A stretch of 64,000 nt of DNA from Pardosa pseudoannulata (Eukaryota; Arthropoda; Arachnida; Araneae; Lycosidae), in assembly GCA_032207245.1 (NCBI GenBank), contig CM063509.1, positions 2,503,567 through 2,567,566 of the forward strand, given 5' to 3'. Each line of letters starts with the position of its first letter. Positions within the stretch are counted from its first letter, which is position 1. This document shows positions 45,886-57,714 of the stretch, one piece after another. Under the pieces are notes generated by a model. It was given only the letters and a program-made list of their open reading frames with translations, was not told the origin of the DNA and did no database searches. The position numbers were made by a program, and so were the translations under genes.

Positions 45886-47593
45886 TAGGGATGCAACAGA
45901 TGTCAATTTGGCCGGATACTGGATATCTGGCTAGAGTTTCAGCCGGATGTCAGTATGATGTTTTGCACTTTTTCTTTTTAAATTTATTTTAAATAAATCA
46001 GCTTTATGTACTTTATTTTTGTAGCTAAATTGTAGTATTTTTCTCACCCTTAATGAGTCAACTATTTGTACTATAATTTATTTCAAATTTTTGAAATATT
46101 GAATATATTGAATTAGAATAAAAGCAATTTTAATAGCCCTTTACCTTCCTTCTTTAATTGTTCTTATATTAGTGTATGGAAAATTTCAAGGACATATTCT
46201 CACTTTTTTTTTTTTTTAGTAAATAGTCTTTATTCTTCTATTCTCCAAAAAAGTAAGTTTTTTCTTTTGTGTTCTCAGAGGCAAGAACACAATTTTGCAT
46301 TTGAGACTGAAAAAAAAGAATGATTTATGATTTATTTTTTGTAATGAAATGTAAAAATAAACCTATTTTTTCCACAAAGTTTTTTTATTTTTCATAATGC
46401 TCCAAAATACTTATACACATTGTTTCATATAGTATATTGTTTAACATTTTGCTTTTTTTGTGTTATATTGTAACGTACTGGAGATATGGTAGGCGAAGCC
46501 GTCAATGAAACAGGCTAGAAAACTGTTTAATCTAGACTAAATTATTTTATTCAGGTGAATAAATTATGTACAGGTTCAGTAGATTTCTAAATATTCTGGG
46601 ATCTCGTGCTGAGATAACATTCACTCAATTAGAATGCGTGGGTACTGGGTACAATGTGGTTAGGGCTTTTAAATCACTGGAACAGTTCGCTAATGAGTGC
46701 CGGTAATAAACGCTGACACTATTTCCTCCGGGCTGACGATTGGTACAGTCGACTTTCACACCAAGGTTCGAAAGCTCAGAGTGCGTATCACGCTGGGGTT
46801 CGTGACAGAAACTCGGGATGCAAGACTATCCAAATTGAAAGCAAGGGTCACTCTCAGCTACCTACTTCTATGCACGAAGTAAAAAAAAAAAAATAGTAAA
46901 ATAACGGGAATGGGATTCCCAAGTCGAAGGTCGACTTCTTAGCAAACAGAGACGCTGGCGGTCTCTAAACAAGCAAACTCCGGAAATCGGAGAGACGAGC
47001 GGACTCCTCGAGAGCTCCACACAACAGCTCCAAAAGCAACTCTCAAGAAGAAAAAGCAACGTCTTGGCTCCGCCACTCTTCTTTTATAGCGGTCCCGGTT
47101 CCATTTACGCGATTCTTCTGGATCCTTCCAGAACCAGAATGATGCAATTTTGCGGTCACTTCCCGCCTGAATCAGCTGTTCCGTTTCCAGATGTGGCCGA
47201 AAAGCCGTCTTTAAATCAGCCGACCCAAACAACTGAATTGCCTTTTTCGCTACCGCTAATGGGCGCACATGTGGCACTGTAATTATTTACAATCATTTCA
47301 CCGAGTCTTTTCACTCAATAGTCTCACAAAGTCTCAGACGCGCTGGCTCCAGCACACGGACAGGTTTCAGTTAAGTCCGGGACATGTATTGTTAGACCAC
47401 CCGTTTCTACCTGCCGCTAACCGTAATTGTCCGCAGCGAAAGGTCACCTTCTTTAGGGTCTTGTAACGGATCGTCACAATATTTATCTTATTTTTCGATC
47501 TATAATTTTTGGCCGAATGTACTGCCTGATAATTGTAATATCCGGCTACTGCCAATTATCCGATATAGTTGCCGGATAACTGTTGTATCCCTA
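45886..47593. mobile_element. hAT-type element split by a solo LTR
   Basis: The ends TAGGGATGCAACAGATGTCA and its inverse (GATAACTGTTGTATCCCTA) are clear. The flanks TTTAAAGC and TTTAAAAC agree at 7 of 8. Copy A has the unbroken site TTTAAAAC at ~28,086. Without the LTR the element is about 690 bp. GGCCGGATACTGGATATC-type repeats near the ends resemble each other in inverse orientation. Confidence 0.75.
46469..47478 (-). mobile_element. Solo LTR (1010 bp), minus orientation
   Basis: On the minus strand it starts TGTGACGATCC and ends AGTACGTTACA, with a 4-bp duplication ATAT on both sides. In that orientation a GCTATAAAAGAAGAG TATA box lies at ~47,075-47,090 and AATAAA at ~46,548, in the U3-to-R order expected. 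A 4-bp duplication fits Gypsy-type elements. The GC-rich interior gives several accidental open frames. Confidence 0.75.
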
Positions 47594-47863
47594 TTTAAAA
47601 CAGAATTGAAGCTGTCTCAGAAAGATAATACCAATATTTGTTCTTTCAAAAAAAATTTTTTTTATTAATATTTAAGATTGGCACCAAATTTAATTAAATG
47701 ATTGCATCTATAAAACTCTTTTACCCTCTTTTGAGTGATTAGCATTATATCGCTTTACAGCTACAATAAGCGATTAATTTCCAAGTTGAATTAACAAGAC
47801 TACTGATTTAATGACTAAAAAGCATGCATTACTTAAAACGTGCATTAAAATTTAAAAAAAATC

Positions 47864-48511
47864 CAGGCGTGCAATTCCGTCACTTTTTTCACCTTTAGTC
47901 ACTTTTTTACAATTAATCACTTTTAGTCACATTTTTAAGTAAACAGTCACTTATTTCATGGTGTATCGCTGCAAAAAGAAATCTGAATTAATAACAAAAC
48001 ATTTGAAAGGCCAAAAATGGGATGCTCTAACCTTATTTTTCTTATTAAAATGTAATTAGTCGTATGGTTTCCAGAATTGAGTGATTTTAAAAAGTCGTAA
48101 AGAAGTTCCTGAAATCTACATTTGTGCTGAAATGTACATTTAATACATTAAAGTAATGTACGTCAAAGCGCACATTTCTCTTTTTCTTCACAATTTTTGT
48201 TTAGATACTTTAATCTAGCTATGTACATATTTCAAAACATCATTAATATATGCAAAAAATTGGGATTATAAAATTAATGTACTGTATGTATTCAAATCTA
48301 ATTTATAGATTTCCTCGAATAAAAAGCAATGTTAAGTTGTGTTAAACAAAATTTCAACCTTTTTTATATTTGAAGCTAAAATCACGTCTTGCATGAATCA
48401 TTTGATTTAGAGTTAAAATAAATAAAAAAAATCTTAATAATAGCATCTGTCATCAAGAGGAGAAAAAAAATCGTTTTATTTTTCTTTGTTTAGTCACTTA
48501 TTCTGTATTCT
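47864..48511. mobile_element. 'CAGGCTTGCAA' element, copy 3, right end lost
   Basis: The start CAGGCGTGCAATTCCGTCAC and ~600 bp match copies 1 and 2, but the final ~60 bp with the inverted repeat are missing. It lies at the very edge of duplication B. Confidence 0.65.
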
Positions 48512-48754
48512 GTTGAACCTGAAAATGATGTGTGTTCTTAAATATTCTATGAATACTTCATTGTAGCTTGAGCATTACTATAAAAATATACAAATTTAAG
48601 ATAGTGTAAAAGAAAAATGAAGCATACATGATATTAATTTGTGTTTTTAAATAGTACATTATTTTTATTTAATAGGATGTAAATAAAGATTAACAAGATT
48701 TAATTTATTTATCATTTTACGATCGGTTAGTATATATTGGTAAAATGTACGTAC

Positions 48755-49790
48755 TGTAACGTATCCGGTTCCTGTTTTAGGTGACACAAGGAAGAATCAG
48801 GTGTGTCTGGAATAAGGAATTTATTTACACCTCTGCTATATATATCATTTCTATATACACGAGGAAAAAAAAAACAAATTTCAGATCATAGGTATGTGAT
48901 TCGATACACGTAGGCCAGAGTAGAGACGTGCAATATCTAAGATTTGACTCTGCCGAAATATGGGTGATCCGACGGAAGAAACAATTTCAGTAGCTCGCGC
49001 GAAAGTTCACTGAAGTAATTAAGTAGACAGTACACTCAATTAGACGTGATAAGTAGAGATTACAACTGGTTTTCTTCGAAGAATATCAAAACACATTTAG
49101 AGTTCCTAAGGGAAATATGCAAGCAATCCTGAAGAGGATTATATTAAAAAGGAAACCCAAGGCACAAGGTATCGTTCTCAATCTCAGCAAGAGATATATC
49201 CCAAGGCGGGATTTTCGCGAAATAAAACTTTCCGATGGAGAGACTGGTCGAGACGACCTCCGGGATAGCTGACTCTGGCTTCTCTCTAAAGAAAATATCC
49301 CAAAGTATGATTATAGCTATATAAATTCTCCGATATATAGACTGGTCAAGGCAACCTCCGAATTAGCTGTTTTCTAGCTAGATAACTCCTTCTCTAAAAA
49401 AATCTTCTCTAGGCTCTTTCTATAGGAGGGGCCTCTATGAGAGGAGGCCTCACCCACAATTTCATTATTGGATCATCTACTGATGACCTCACCTTCAATC
49501 AACTGGATTGGTCTGAGTTAAACAATCACCGGCCGCAAACCCAGGGGTCTTTTGATTTCGTGTCGGCTGGATCCAAAGTCTCAGCAATTCCTTTGTAGTT
49601 CCGATGGTCATATTTTTGACTGTCAGTCTGGGTGCCGGGTTGTCTGGTCTAATGTTTCGCTACTATAGGACACAAAAGTCTAGGCATCGTGGTGCGGGGG
49701 AAAACAATTCCTTTGTATCCATACAAGCAAAGTCAACCTCTCAAAGAAAAGTTCTTTGATGTCGACACACCGCTAAATCACGCCGTTACA
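48755..49790 (-). mobile_element. Second solo LTR (1036 bp), minus orientation
   Basis: On the minus strand it runs from TGTAACGGCGTGATTTAG to GGATACGTTACA. A CCTATAGAAAGAG TATA-like box lies at ~49,413-49,428 and AAATAAAT at ~48,818, in the order expected of an LTR. No clear target duplication (CGTAC against ATACT). It shares only the ACGTTACA terminus with the LTR at 46469, so it is a related or different family. Confidence 0.65.
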
Positions 49791-51283
49791 ATACTAGATT
49801 CATATACTATGTAAACAAACATCTCTCCGAGTAACATATCAACAAATGAATTTAGTAGCTGCATAAGTTGTCTTAAACTCCTACCTAAACGCAAACTTCA
49901 GTTACTAATTTTGGAGGAATGGCAACAAATTTGGAATAATAGCAACACAGGAAAAACCAGCTCAGGCTTTTTTTAGGATGTTTCAGTAAACTGCCTGGTC
50001 AACAATCTATTCCTAACTCAAATCTTCGGGGGGCATGGTAACTTTTTGGGCTATCTTCACAGGTTTAAATAATTTTTTTTTTATATGTAATTAACTTTTT
50101 AGTTCCATGTTTTTGATCACGAATGATATAAATTTCAGGGTTTTTTACTTAGAGGCACAATCAGCCCTGTAAATTATTATATTCAGTGCCATTTTAATGA
50201 ACAATTTTTTCATGCTTAAATCAGGCTATTTACTGTTAAAAGGACAACAAACAATTAACTGTGTTAGTAACAAAATATTTTAAGAAACGAAAAAGGTAGA
50301 ATCCCAGTTTGGGAGGCCCCATGTCAGTGGGCAAGCCAAGCGTGGCGATGTCGCCAAATACTAGAATCCCAGATCCGGGGGCCGGCCCGCCATGTTATTG
50401 TACAAGTGATCGCCAAATTGTCGCCAAGTGATATTTCAAATTTGTGCTTCGTTTATACCCAATTTCAAAGCATATTTTGAACAAAAAATAATGAAATGCG
50501 TCTTAATTTGTATTAAATTAAGACACAATTTTGAATAAAAATGTTCTCAGTCTAACATCTCGGGGACTCATGCTAAACTTTGCGGTTTTCAGGGGATTCC
50601 CTTTGTCCCCGAAGAGAGAGAGGGGGGAGGAAGAAGTTATACGATTCTCGGGTATGGAAACAACAGAGGTGAAGCGAGAAGAAATCAAAGTTATTTCTGG
50701 ACAAATTAGGATAAAGGGTTTAAGAAATGGAGATGGTGCCAGGGCAAGCTCATCCAAACCTGCGACGCTGAAATGCGCGTGGAATTGCGGTTTAATTTGT
50801 TTAAGATCTCATTAATGTCTGCTGTATATAAGTAATATTTGTTTTTTCTTTTGTGTATTTTTAGTATATCGCATTCGTGTTATCAGATTTAAGTTCAATT
50901 TTAAGTTTAGTCGCTCAGTGCCTAATTGTTCATTTTTTTTACCATACGGTAGTATTTTCCGAAGAATTGTTTGTGGGTAAAGTATGTCTCCGTAAACTAA
51001 TTTTTTTTCTTTCAGTCTTCAGTGTATAATAGTTACATGCAGTGATTGAATCCAATGGTGTTTAAGCCATTCTGTGTGCTTATTTTTCTTACAAAGTGCT
51101 GTGTTAAACATAGCAAGGATTAATAATTGTTGGGGGTGATATTAAAAATTAAAAAAATTCCCCCTTTAGCAGAGTGCCCATTTAACTATAATGGTAGAAA
51201 TAGTCAAATAAGTTGACGACTGCATCTTTATAAAAAAAAGTCTTTATTGCTACTTGCAATCTTAAAAAAATACTATTTACAGT
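49791..51283. other. Intergenic; GC-richer patch at 50,310-50,820
   Basis: The patch has raised GC and overlapping open frames on both strands (94 codons plus, 79 codons minus), but neither shows a motif I recognise. It may be a transposon fragment or promoter. GCCAAGCGTGGCGATGTCGCC at 50,334 and similar GTCGCCAA repeats are notable. The rest is AT-rich. Confidence 0.3.
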
Positions 51284-51400
51284 TAGAGTTGTGAGCAGTG
51301 GAAAAAACCCAGTTTAAATCCGGGAAAAAAACCGGGTTTTTTGGGAATTGAATTTTGAAAATTTCCCAAACATGGGAATTTTGAAGTCTCCAATTCCTAT
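51284..51400. mobile_element. hAT-type element end running into the gap
   Basis: TAGAGTTGTGAGCAGTGG is the same terminus as the inverse of 36938, followed by CCGGGAAAAAAACCGGG-type palindromes. The other end is lost in the N run. Confidence 0.65.
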
Positions 51401-51500
51401 NNNNNNNNNNNNNNNNNNNNNNNNNNNNNNNNNNNNNNNNNNNNNNNNNNNNNNNNNNNNNNNNNNNNNNNNNNNNNNNNNNNNNNNNNNNNNNNNNNNN
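51401..51500. other. Assembly gap (100 N)
   Basis: Exactly 100 N, a conventional gap of unknown size. It separates the hAT end from the tandem array, so the join and the number of missing units are unknown. Confidence 0.98.
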
Positions 51501-52108
51501 GAAAAAAATATAAATTATTAATACAGAATCCAAATATTCCAATAAGAATGTTGACGATATATAATGTATGAAAGCGCAATGCTGCTTTTTTCACTACATC
51601 ATAAAAATATAATTTATATAAGGAATAAAAAGAAATAAGAAAGGAAATTCATTAGCAATTTATTATCAAAATATTAGCAAATTATTAGCAAATTATTAGC
51701 ATTACTGATGCGCCACGCCGCTACCAAGTAAAGCTAAATTAAATATTAATCAAAATGAAACTAATTAAAGGAATAGGAATGAATATTGGAACGAATATGG
51801 AATTGGTGTACTTGATTTGGTGGGGGGGGAATTGCGACCCCCACATTCCGGTTAAATGGCCATTTTATTCAATTGAAACGCTCCCGGACACCATAAGTAC
51901 ATCAATAAAAAAGACATAAGTCTAAAAAACATAATACCATGAACAAAAAATGAAATTTAAACCCGTTACAAACCAATGTATAAATAAAATTCTAAAAGTA
52001 CATTAAAAATACCAAAAAGACTTATAACAATAAACCATTGTATACTTTAAAATATAAAATCCATTGAAAAATTCTAAAAACACTATGAATATCCAAGTAA
52101 AAAGATAC

Positions 52109-52288
52109 TTAAAAATATACTTGACATGAATTGGCACGCGGACAAGTCTTACATTTAAAACTTTTACATTTACTAAACTTAAACTTATTCATTTTATTAA
52201 AAAAAGTTTTATAAGATACAATTTTTTTGTTGTGTACACCATGATTGTTAGCACCACTATAATCACCATAATAAACTAACTCAGCCAT
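52109..52288 (-). CDS. Conserved 59-residue small ORF in the array unit (copy 1)
   Basis: ATG at 52288, stop TAA at 52109. It starts MAELVYYGDYSGANNHG, has a Lys-rich middle and ends with a cysteine cluster CKSFKCKTCPRANSC (spacing C-x4-C-x2-C-x5-C) then QVYF. No signal peptide or membrane segment is seen. The cluster could bind zinc; it slightly resembles the Cys-rich linker of Penelope-like retroelements, but no reverse transcriptase or GIY-YIG domain is present. The ORF is preserved in length in the next three units, with one conservative change. Whether it is transcribed is unknown; it may be a relic carried along by array homogenisation. Confidence 0.35.
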   Translation of the reverse strand: MAELVYYGDYSGANNHGVHNKKIVSYKTFFNKMNKFKFSKCKSFKCKTCPRANSCQVYF

Positions 52289-53196
52289 ATTTACTAAATT
52301 AAAATAAAAACCTCAGCATCAAATCCATTCCATATAACCAATATCCAAATCCATTAAACATACCAAATTGTCAACCAAAACATCAATATACGAAAAAGCT
52401 GAAAATCGTGAAAGAATAGCACTAGTAGGTAGTACACAAATTTTATCACTAATTTTATAATTTTTTTGTAATTTTATTTTGTATAAATCAAATATAAATC
52501 AAATATTCAGGTAATGAAAAAAGGAATAAGAAGAATAAAAAGAATAAAAATAAATGAAATAAATAAAAGGTGACTGGGAGACAAACAGGAAAAAAATAAA
52601 ATATTAATACGGAATCCAAATATTCCAAATAGAATGATGACGATATATAATGTATGAAAGCGCAATGCTGCTTTTTTCACTATACATCAATAAAAATATA
52701 ATTTATATAAGGAATAAAAAGAAATAAGAAAGAAAATTCATTAGCTAATTATTATCAAAATATTAGCAAATTATTAGCAAATTATTAGCATTACTGATGC
52801 GCCATGCCGCTACCAAGTAAAGCTAAATTAAATATTAATCAAAATGAAACTAATTAAAGGAATAGGAAAGATTATTGGAACGAATATGGAATTGGTGTAC
52901 TTGATTTGGTGGGGGGGAATTGCGACCCCCACATTCCGGTTAAATGGCCATTTTATTCAATTGAAACGCTCCCGGACACCATAAGTACATCAATAAAAAA
53001 GACATAAGTCTAAAAAACATAATATCATGAACAAAAATGAAATTTAAACCCGTTACAAACCAATGTATAAATAAAATTCTAAAAGTACATTAAAAATACC
53101 AAAAAGACTTATAACAATAAACCATTGTATACTTTAAAAATATAAAATCCATTGAAAAATTCTAAAAACACTATGAATATCCAAGTAAAAAGATAC

Positions 53197-53376
53197 TTAA
53201 AAATATACTTGACATGAATTGGCACGCGGACAAGTCTTACATTTAAAACTTTTACATTTACTAAACTTAAACTTATTCATTTTATTAAAAAAAGTTTTAT
53301 AAGATACAATTTTTTTGTTGTGTACACCATGATTGTTAGCACCACTATAATCACCATAATAAACTAACTCAGCCAT
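53197..53376 (-). CDS. Small Cys-motif ORF, copy 2
   Basis: Intact at 59 codons, same length and cysteine spacing as copy 1. This unit also has the longest hydrophobic open frame upstream (53406-53768), which begins at GTG. Confidence 0.35.
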   Translation of the reverse strand: MAELVYYGDYSGANNHGVHNKKIVSYKTFFNKMNKFKFSKCKSFKCKTCPRANSCQVYF

Positions 53377-54278
53377 ATTTCTAAATTAAAATAAAAACCT
53401 CAGCATCAAATCCATTCCATATAACCAATATCCAAATCCATTAAACATACCAAATTGTCAACCAAAACATCAATATACGAAAAAGCTGAAAATCGTGAAA
53501 GAATAGCACTAGTAGGTAGTACACACATTTTATCACTAATTTTATAATTTTTTTTTTTAATTTTATTTTGTATAAAACAAATATAAATCAAATATTCAGG
53601 TAATGAAAAAAGGAATAAGAAGAATAAAAAGAATAAAATAAATAAAATAAATAAAAGGTGACTGGGAGACAAACAGGAAAAAAAAAAATTATTAATACGG
53701 AATCCAAATATTCCAATTAGAATGATGACGATATATAATGTATGAAAGCGCAATGCTGCTTTTTTCACTACATCATAAAAATATAATTTATATAAGGAAT
53801 AAAAAGAAATAAGAAAGAAAATTCATAAGCTAATTATTATCAAAATATTAGCAAATTATTAGCAAATTATTAGCATTACTGATGCGCCATGCCGCTACCA
53901 AGTAAAGCTAAATTAAATATTAATCAAAATGAAACTAATTAAAGGAATAGGAAAGATTATTGGAACGAATATGGAATTGGTGTACTTGATTTGGTGGGGG
54001 GGAATTGCGACCCCCACATTCCGGTTAAATGGCCATTTTATTCAATTGAAACGCTCCCGGACACCATAAGTACATCAATAAAAAAGACATAAGTCTAAAA
54101 AACATAATATCATGAACAAAAATGAAATTTAAACCCGTTACAACCAATGTATAAATAAAATTCTAAAAGTACATTAAAAATACCAAAAAGACTTATAACA
54201 ATAAACCATTGTATACTTTAATATATAAAATCCATTGAAAAATTCTAAAAACACTATGAATATCCAAGTAAAAAGATA

Positions 54279-54458
54279 CTAAAAATATACTTGACATGAA
54301 TTGGCACGCGGACAAGTCTTACATTTAAAACTTTTACATTTACTAAACTTAAACTTATTCATTTTATTAAAAAAAGTTTTATAAGATACAATTTTTTTGT
54401 TGTGTACACCATGATTGTTAGCACCACTATAATCACCATAATAAACTAACTCAGCCAT
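54279..54458 (-). CDS. Small Cys-motif ORF, copy 3
   Basis: Intact at 59 codons. A one-base deletion at the stop changes TAA to TAG and leaves the length unaltered. Confidence 0.35.
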   Translation of the reverse strand: MAELVYYGDYSGANNHGVHNKKIVSYKTFFNKMNKFKFSKCKSFKCKTCPRANSCQVYF

Positions 54459-55367
54459 ATTTACTAAATTAAAATAAAAACCTCAGCATCAAATCCATTC
54501 CATATAACCAATATCCAAATCCATTAAACATACCAAATTGTCAACCAAAACATCAATATACGAAAAAGCTGAAAATCGTGAAAGAATAGCACTAGTAGGT
54601 AGTACACAAATTTTATCACTATTTTTATAATTTTTTTGTAATTTTATTTTGTATAAATCAAATATAAATCAAATATTCAGGTAATGAAAAAAGGAATAAG
54701 AAGAATAAAAAGAATAAAATAAATGAAATAAATAAAAGGTGACTGGGAGACAAACAGGAAAAAAATAAAATATTAATACGGAATCCAAATATTCCAATTA
54801 GAATGATGACGATATATAATGTATGAAAGCGCAATGCTGCTTTTTTCACTACATCATAAAAATATAATTTATATAAGGAATAAAAAGAAATAAGAAAGAA
54901 AATTCATTAGCTAATTATTATCAAAATATTAGCAAATTATTAGCATTACTAATTATTAGCATTACTGATGCGCCATGCCGCTACCAAGTAAAGCTAAATT
55001 AAATATTAATCAAAATGAAACTAATTAAAGGAATAGGAATGAATATTGGAACGAATATGGAATTGGTGTACTTGATTTGGTGGGGGGGGAATTGCGACCC
55101 CCACATTCCGGTTAAATGGCCATTTTATTCAATTGAAACGCTCCCGGACACCATAAGTACATCAATAAAAAAGACATAAGTCTAAAAAACATAATATCAT
55201 GAACAAAAATGAAATTTAAACCCGTTACAACCAATGTATAAATAAAATTCTAAAAGAACATTAAAAATACCAAAAAGACTGATAACAATAAACCATTGTA
55301 TACTTTAAAAATATAAAATCCATTGAAAAAATCTAAGAACACTATGAATATCCAAGTAAAAAGATAC

Positions 55368-55547
55368 TTAAAAATATACTTGACATGAATTGGCACGCGG
55401 ACAAGTCTTACATTTAAAACTTTTACATTTACTAAACTTAAACTTATTCATTTTATTAAAAAAAGTTTTATAAGATACAATTTTTTTGTTGTGTACACCA
55501 TGATTGTTAGCACCACTATAATCACCATAATAAACTACCTCAGCCAT
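55368..55547 (-). CDS. Small Cys-motif ORF, copy 4
   Basis: Intact at 59 codons with Leu4 changed to Val (CTCAGCC context ACCTCAGCC). It is the last unbroken copy going right. Confidence 0.35.
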   Translation of the reverse strand: MAEVVYYGDYSGANNHGVHNKKIVSYKTFFNKMNKFKFSKCKSFKCKTCPRANSCQVYF

Positions 55548-56440
55548 ATTTACTAAATTAAAATAAAAACCTCAGCATCAAATCCATTCCATATAACCAA
55601 TATCCAAATCCATTAAACATACCAAATTGTCAACCAAAACATCAATATACGAAAAAGCTGAAAATCGTGAAAGAATAGCACTAGTAGGTAGTACACAAAT
55701 TTTATCACTAATTTTATAATTTTTTTGTAATTTTATTTTGTATAAATGAAATATTCTCTAAATTTCAGATAATGAAAAAAGGAATCAGAAGAATAAAAAG
55801 AATAAAATAAATAAAAGGTGACTGGGAGACAAACAGGAAAAAAATAAATTATTAATACAGAATCCAAATATTCCAATTAGAATGATGACGATATATAATG
55901 TATGAAAGCGCAATGCTGCTTTTTTCACTACATCATAAAAATATAATTTATATAAGGAATAAAAAGAAATAAGAAAGGAAATTCATTAGCAATTTATTAT
56001 CAAAATATTAGCAAATTATTAGCTAATTATTAGCATTACTGATGCGCCATGCCGCTACCAGTAAAGCTAAATTAAATATTAATCAAAATGAAACTAATTA
56101 AAGGAATAGGAAAGATTATTGGAACGAATTATGGAATTGGTGTACTTGATTTGGTGGGGGGGGAATTGCGACCCCCACATTCCGGTTAAATGGCCATTTT
56201 ATTCAATTGAAACGCTCCCGGACACCATAAGTACATCAATAAAAAAGACATAAGTCTAAAAAACATAATATCATGAACAAAAATGAAATTTAAACCCGTT
56301 ACAACCAATGTATAAATAAAATTCTAAAAGTACATTAAAAATACCAAAAAGACTTATAACAATAAACCATTGTATACTTTAAAATATAAAATCCATTGAA
56401 AAATTCTAAAAACACTATGAATATCCAAGTAAAAAGATAC

Positions 56441-56621
56441 TTAAAAATATACTTGACATGAATTGGCACGCGGACAAGTCTTACATTTAAAACTTTTACA
56501 TTTACTAAACTTAAACTTATTCATTTTATTAAAAAAAGTTTTATAAAATACAATTTTTTTGTTGTGTACACCATGATTGTTAGCACCACTATAATCAACC
56601 ATAATAAACTAACTCAGCCAT
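56441..56621 (-). pseudogene. Small Cys-motif ORF, copy 5, frameshifted
   Basis: One extra C (AATCAACCAT at ~56,595) makes the span 181 nt and breaks the frame near the start. Confidence 0.4.
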
Positions 56622-57533
56622 ATTTACTAAATTAAAATAAAACCTCAGCATCAAAATCCATTCCATATAAACAATATCCAAATCCATTAAACATACCAAA
56701 TTGTCAACCAAAACATCAATATACGAAAAAGCTGAAAAATCGTGAAAGAATAGCACTAGTAGGTAGTACAACAAATTTTATCACTAATTTTTATAATTTT
56801 TTTTGTAATTTTATTTGTATAAAATCAAATATAAGTCAAAATATTCAGGTAATGAAAAAAGGAATAAGAAGAATAAAAAGAATAAAATAAATAAAATAAA
56901 TAAAAGGTTGACTGGGAGACAAACAGGAAAAAAATATAAATTATTAATACGGAATCCAAATATTCCAAATAGAATGATGACGATATATAATGTATGAAAG
57001 CGCAATGCTGCTTTTTTTCACTACATCATAAAATATAATTTATATAAGGAATAAAAAGAAATAAGAAAGAAAATTCATAAGCTAATTATTATCAAAATAT
57101 TAGCAAATTATTAGCAAATTATTAGCATTACTGATGCGCCATGCCGCTACCAAGTAAAGCTAAATTAAATATTAATCAAAATGAAACAAATTAAAGAATA
57201 GGAAAGATTATTGGAACGAATATGAAATTGGTGTACTTGATTTGGTGGGGGGGGAATTGCGACCCCCACATTCCGGTTAAATGGCCATTTTATTCAATTG
57301 AAACGCTCCCGGACACCATAAGTACATCAATAAAAAGACATAAGTCTATAAAAACATAATATCATGAACAAAAATGAAATTTAAAACCCGTTACAACCAA
57401 TGTATAAATAAAATTCTAAAAGTACATTAAAAATACCAAAAAGACTTATAACAATAAACCATTGTATACTTTAAAAATATAAAATCCATTGAAAAATTCT
57501 AAAAACACTATGAATATCCAAGTAAAAAGATAC

Positions 57534-57714
57534 TTAAAAATATACTTGACATGAATTGGCACGCGGACAAGTCTTACATTTAAAACTTTTACATTTACTA
57601 AACTTAAACTTATTCATTTTATTAAAAAAAGTTTTATAAAAATACAATTTTTTTGTTGTGTACACCATGATTGTTAGCACCACTATAATCACCATTATAA
57701 ACTAACTCAGCCAT
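57534..57714 (-). pseudogene. Small Cys-motif ORF, copy 6, frameshifted
   Basis: One extra A in ATAAAAATACAA (~57,637) breaks the frame. The sequence upstream of the ATG is replaced by the unit's ~85-bp deletion. Confidence 0.4.

Larger units (their letters stand above)
38650..47863. repeat. Segmental duplication, copy B (zinc-finger block)
   Basis: Paralogue of 22345-28365, enlarged by inserted transposons: the 781-bp and 720-bp elements, Tigger-like and hAT elements, SINEs and a solo LTR. A piece of the 3' flank occurs twice inside it (~43,270-43,430 and ~45,300-45,575), showing a further small internal duplication. Confidence 0.85.

Noticed and set aside
46697..47555. Several 60-110-codon frames
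   Set aside because: All lie in the solo LTR body; different frames on both strands without motifs.
50518..50815. 94- and 79-codon frames on opposite strands
   Set aside because: GC-richer patch gives frames on both strands; neither has a recognisable domain, so it was left as an unexplained patch.
53406..53768. 120-codon hydrophobic open frame in array units
   Set aside because: Begins at GTG, its length varies between units, and the hydrophobic run comes from TTATTCTTTTTA-type low complexity. Not called as a membrane protein gene.
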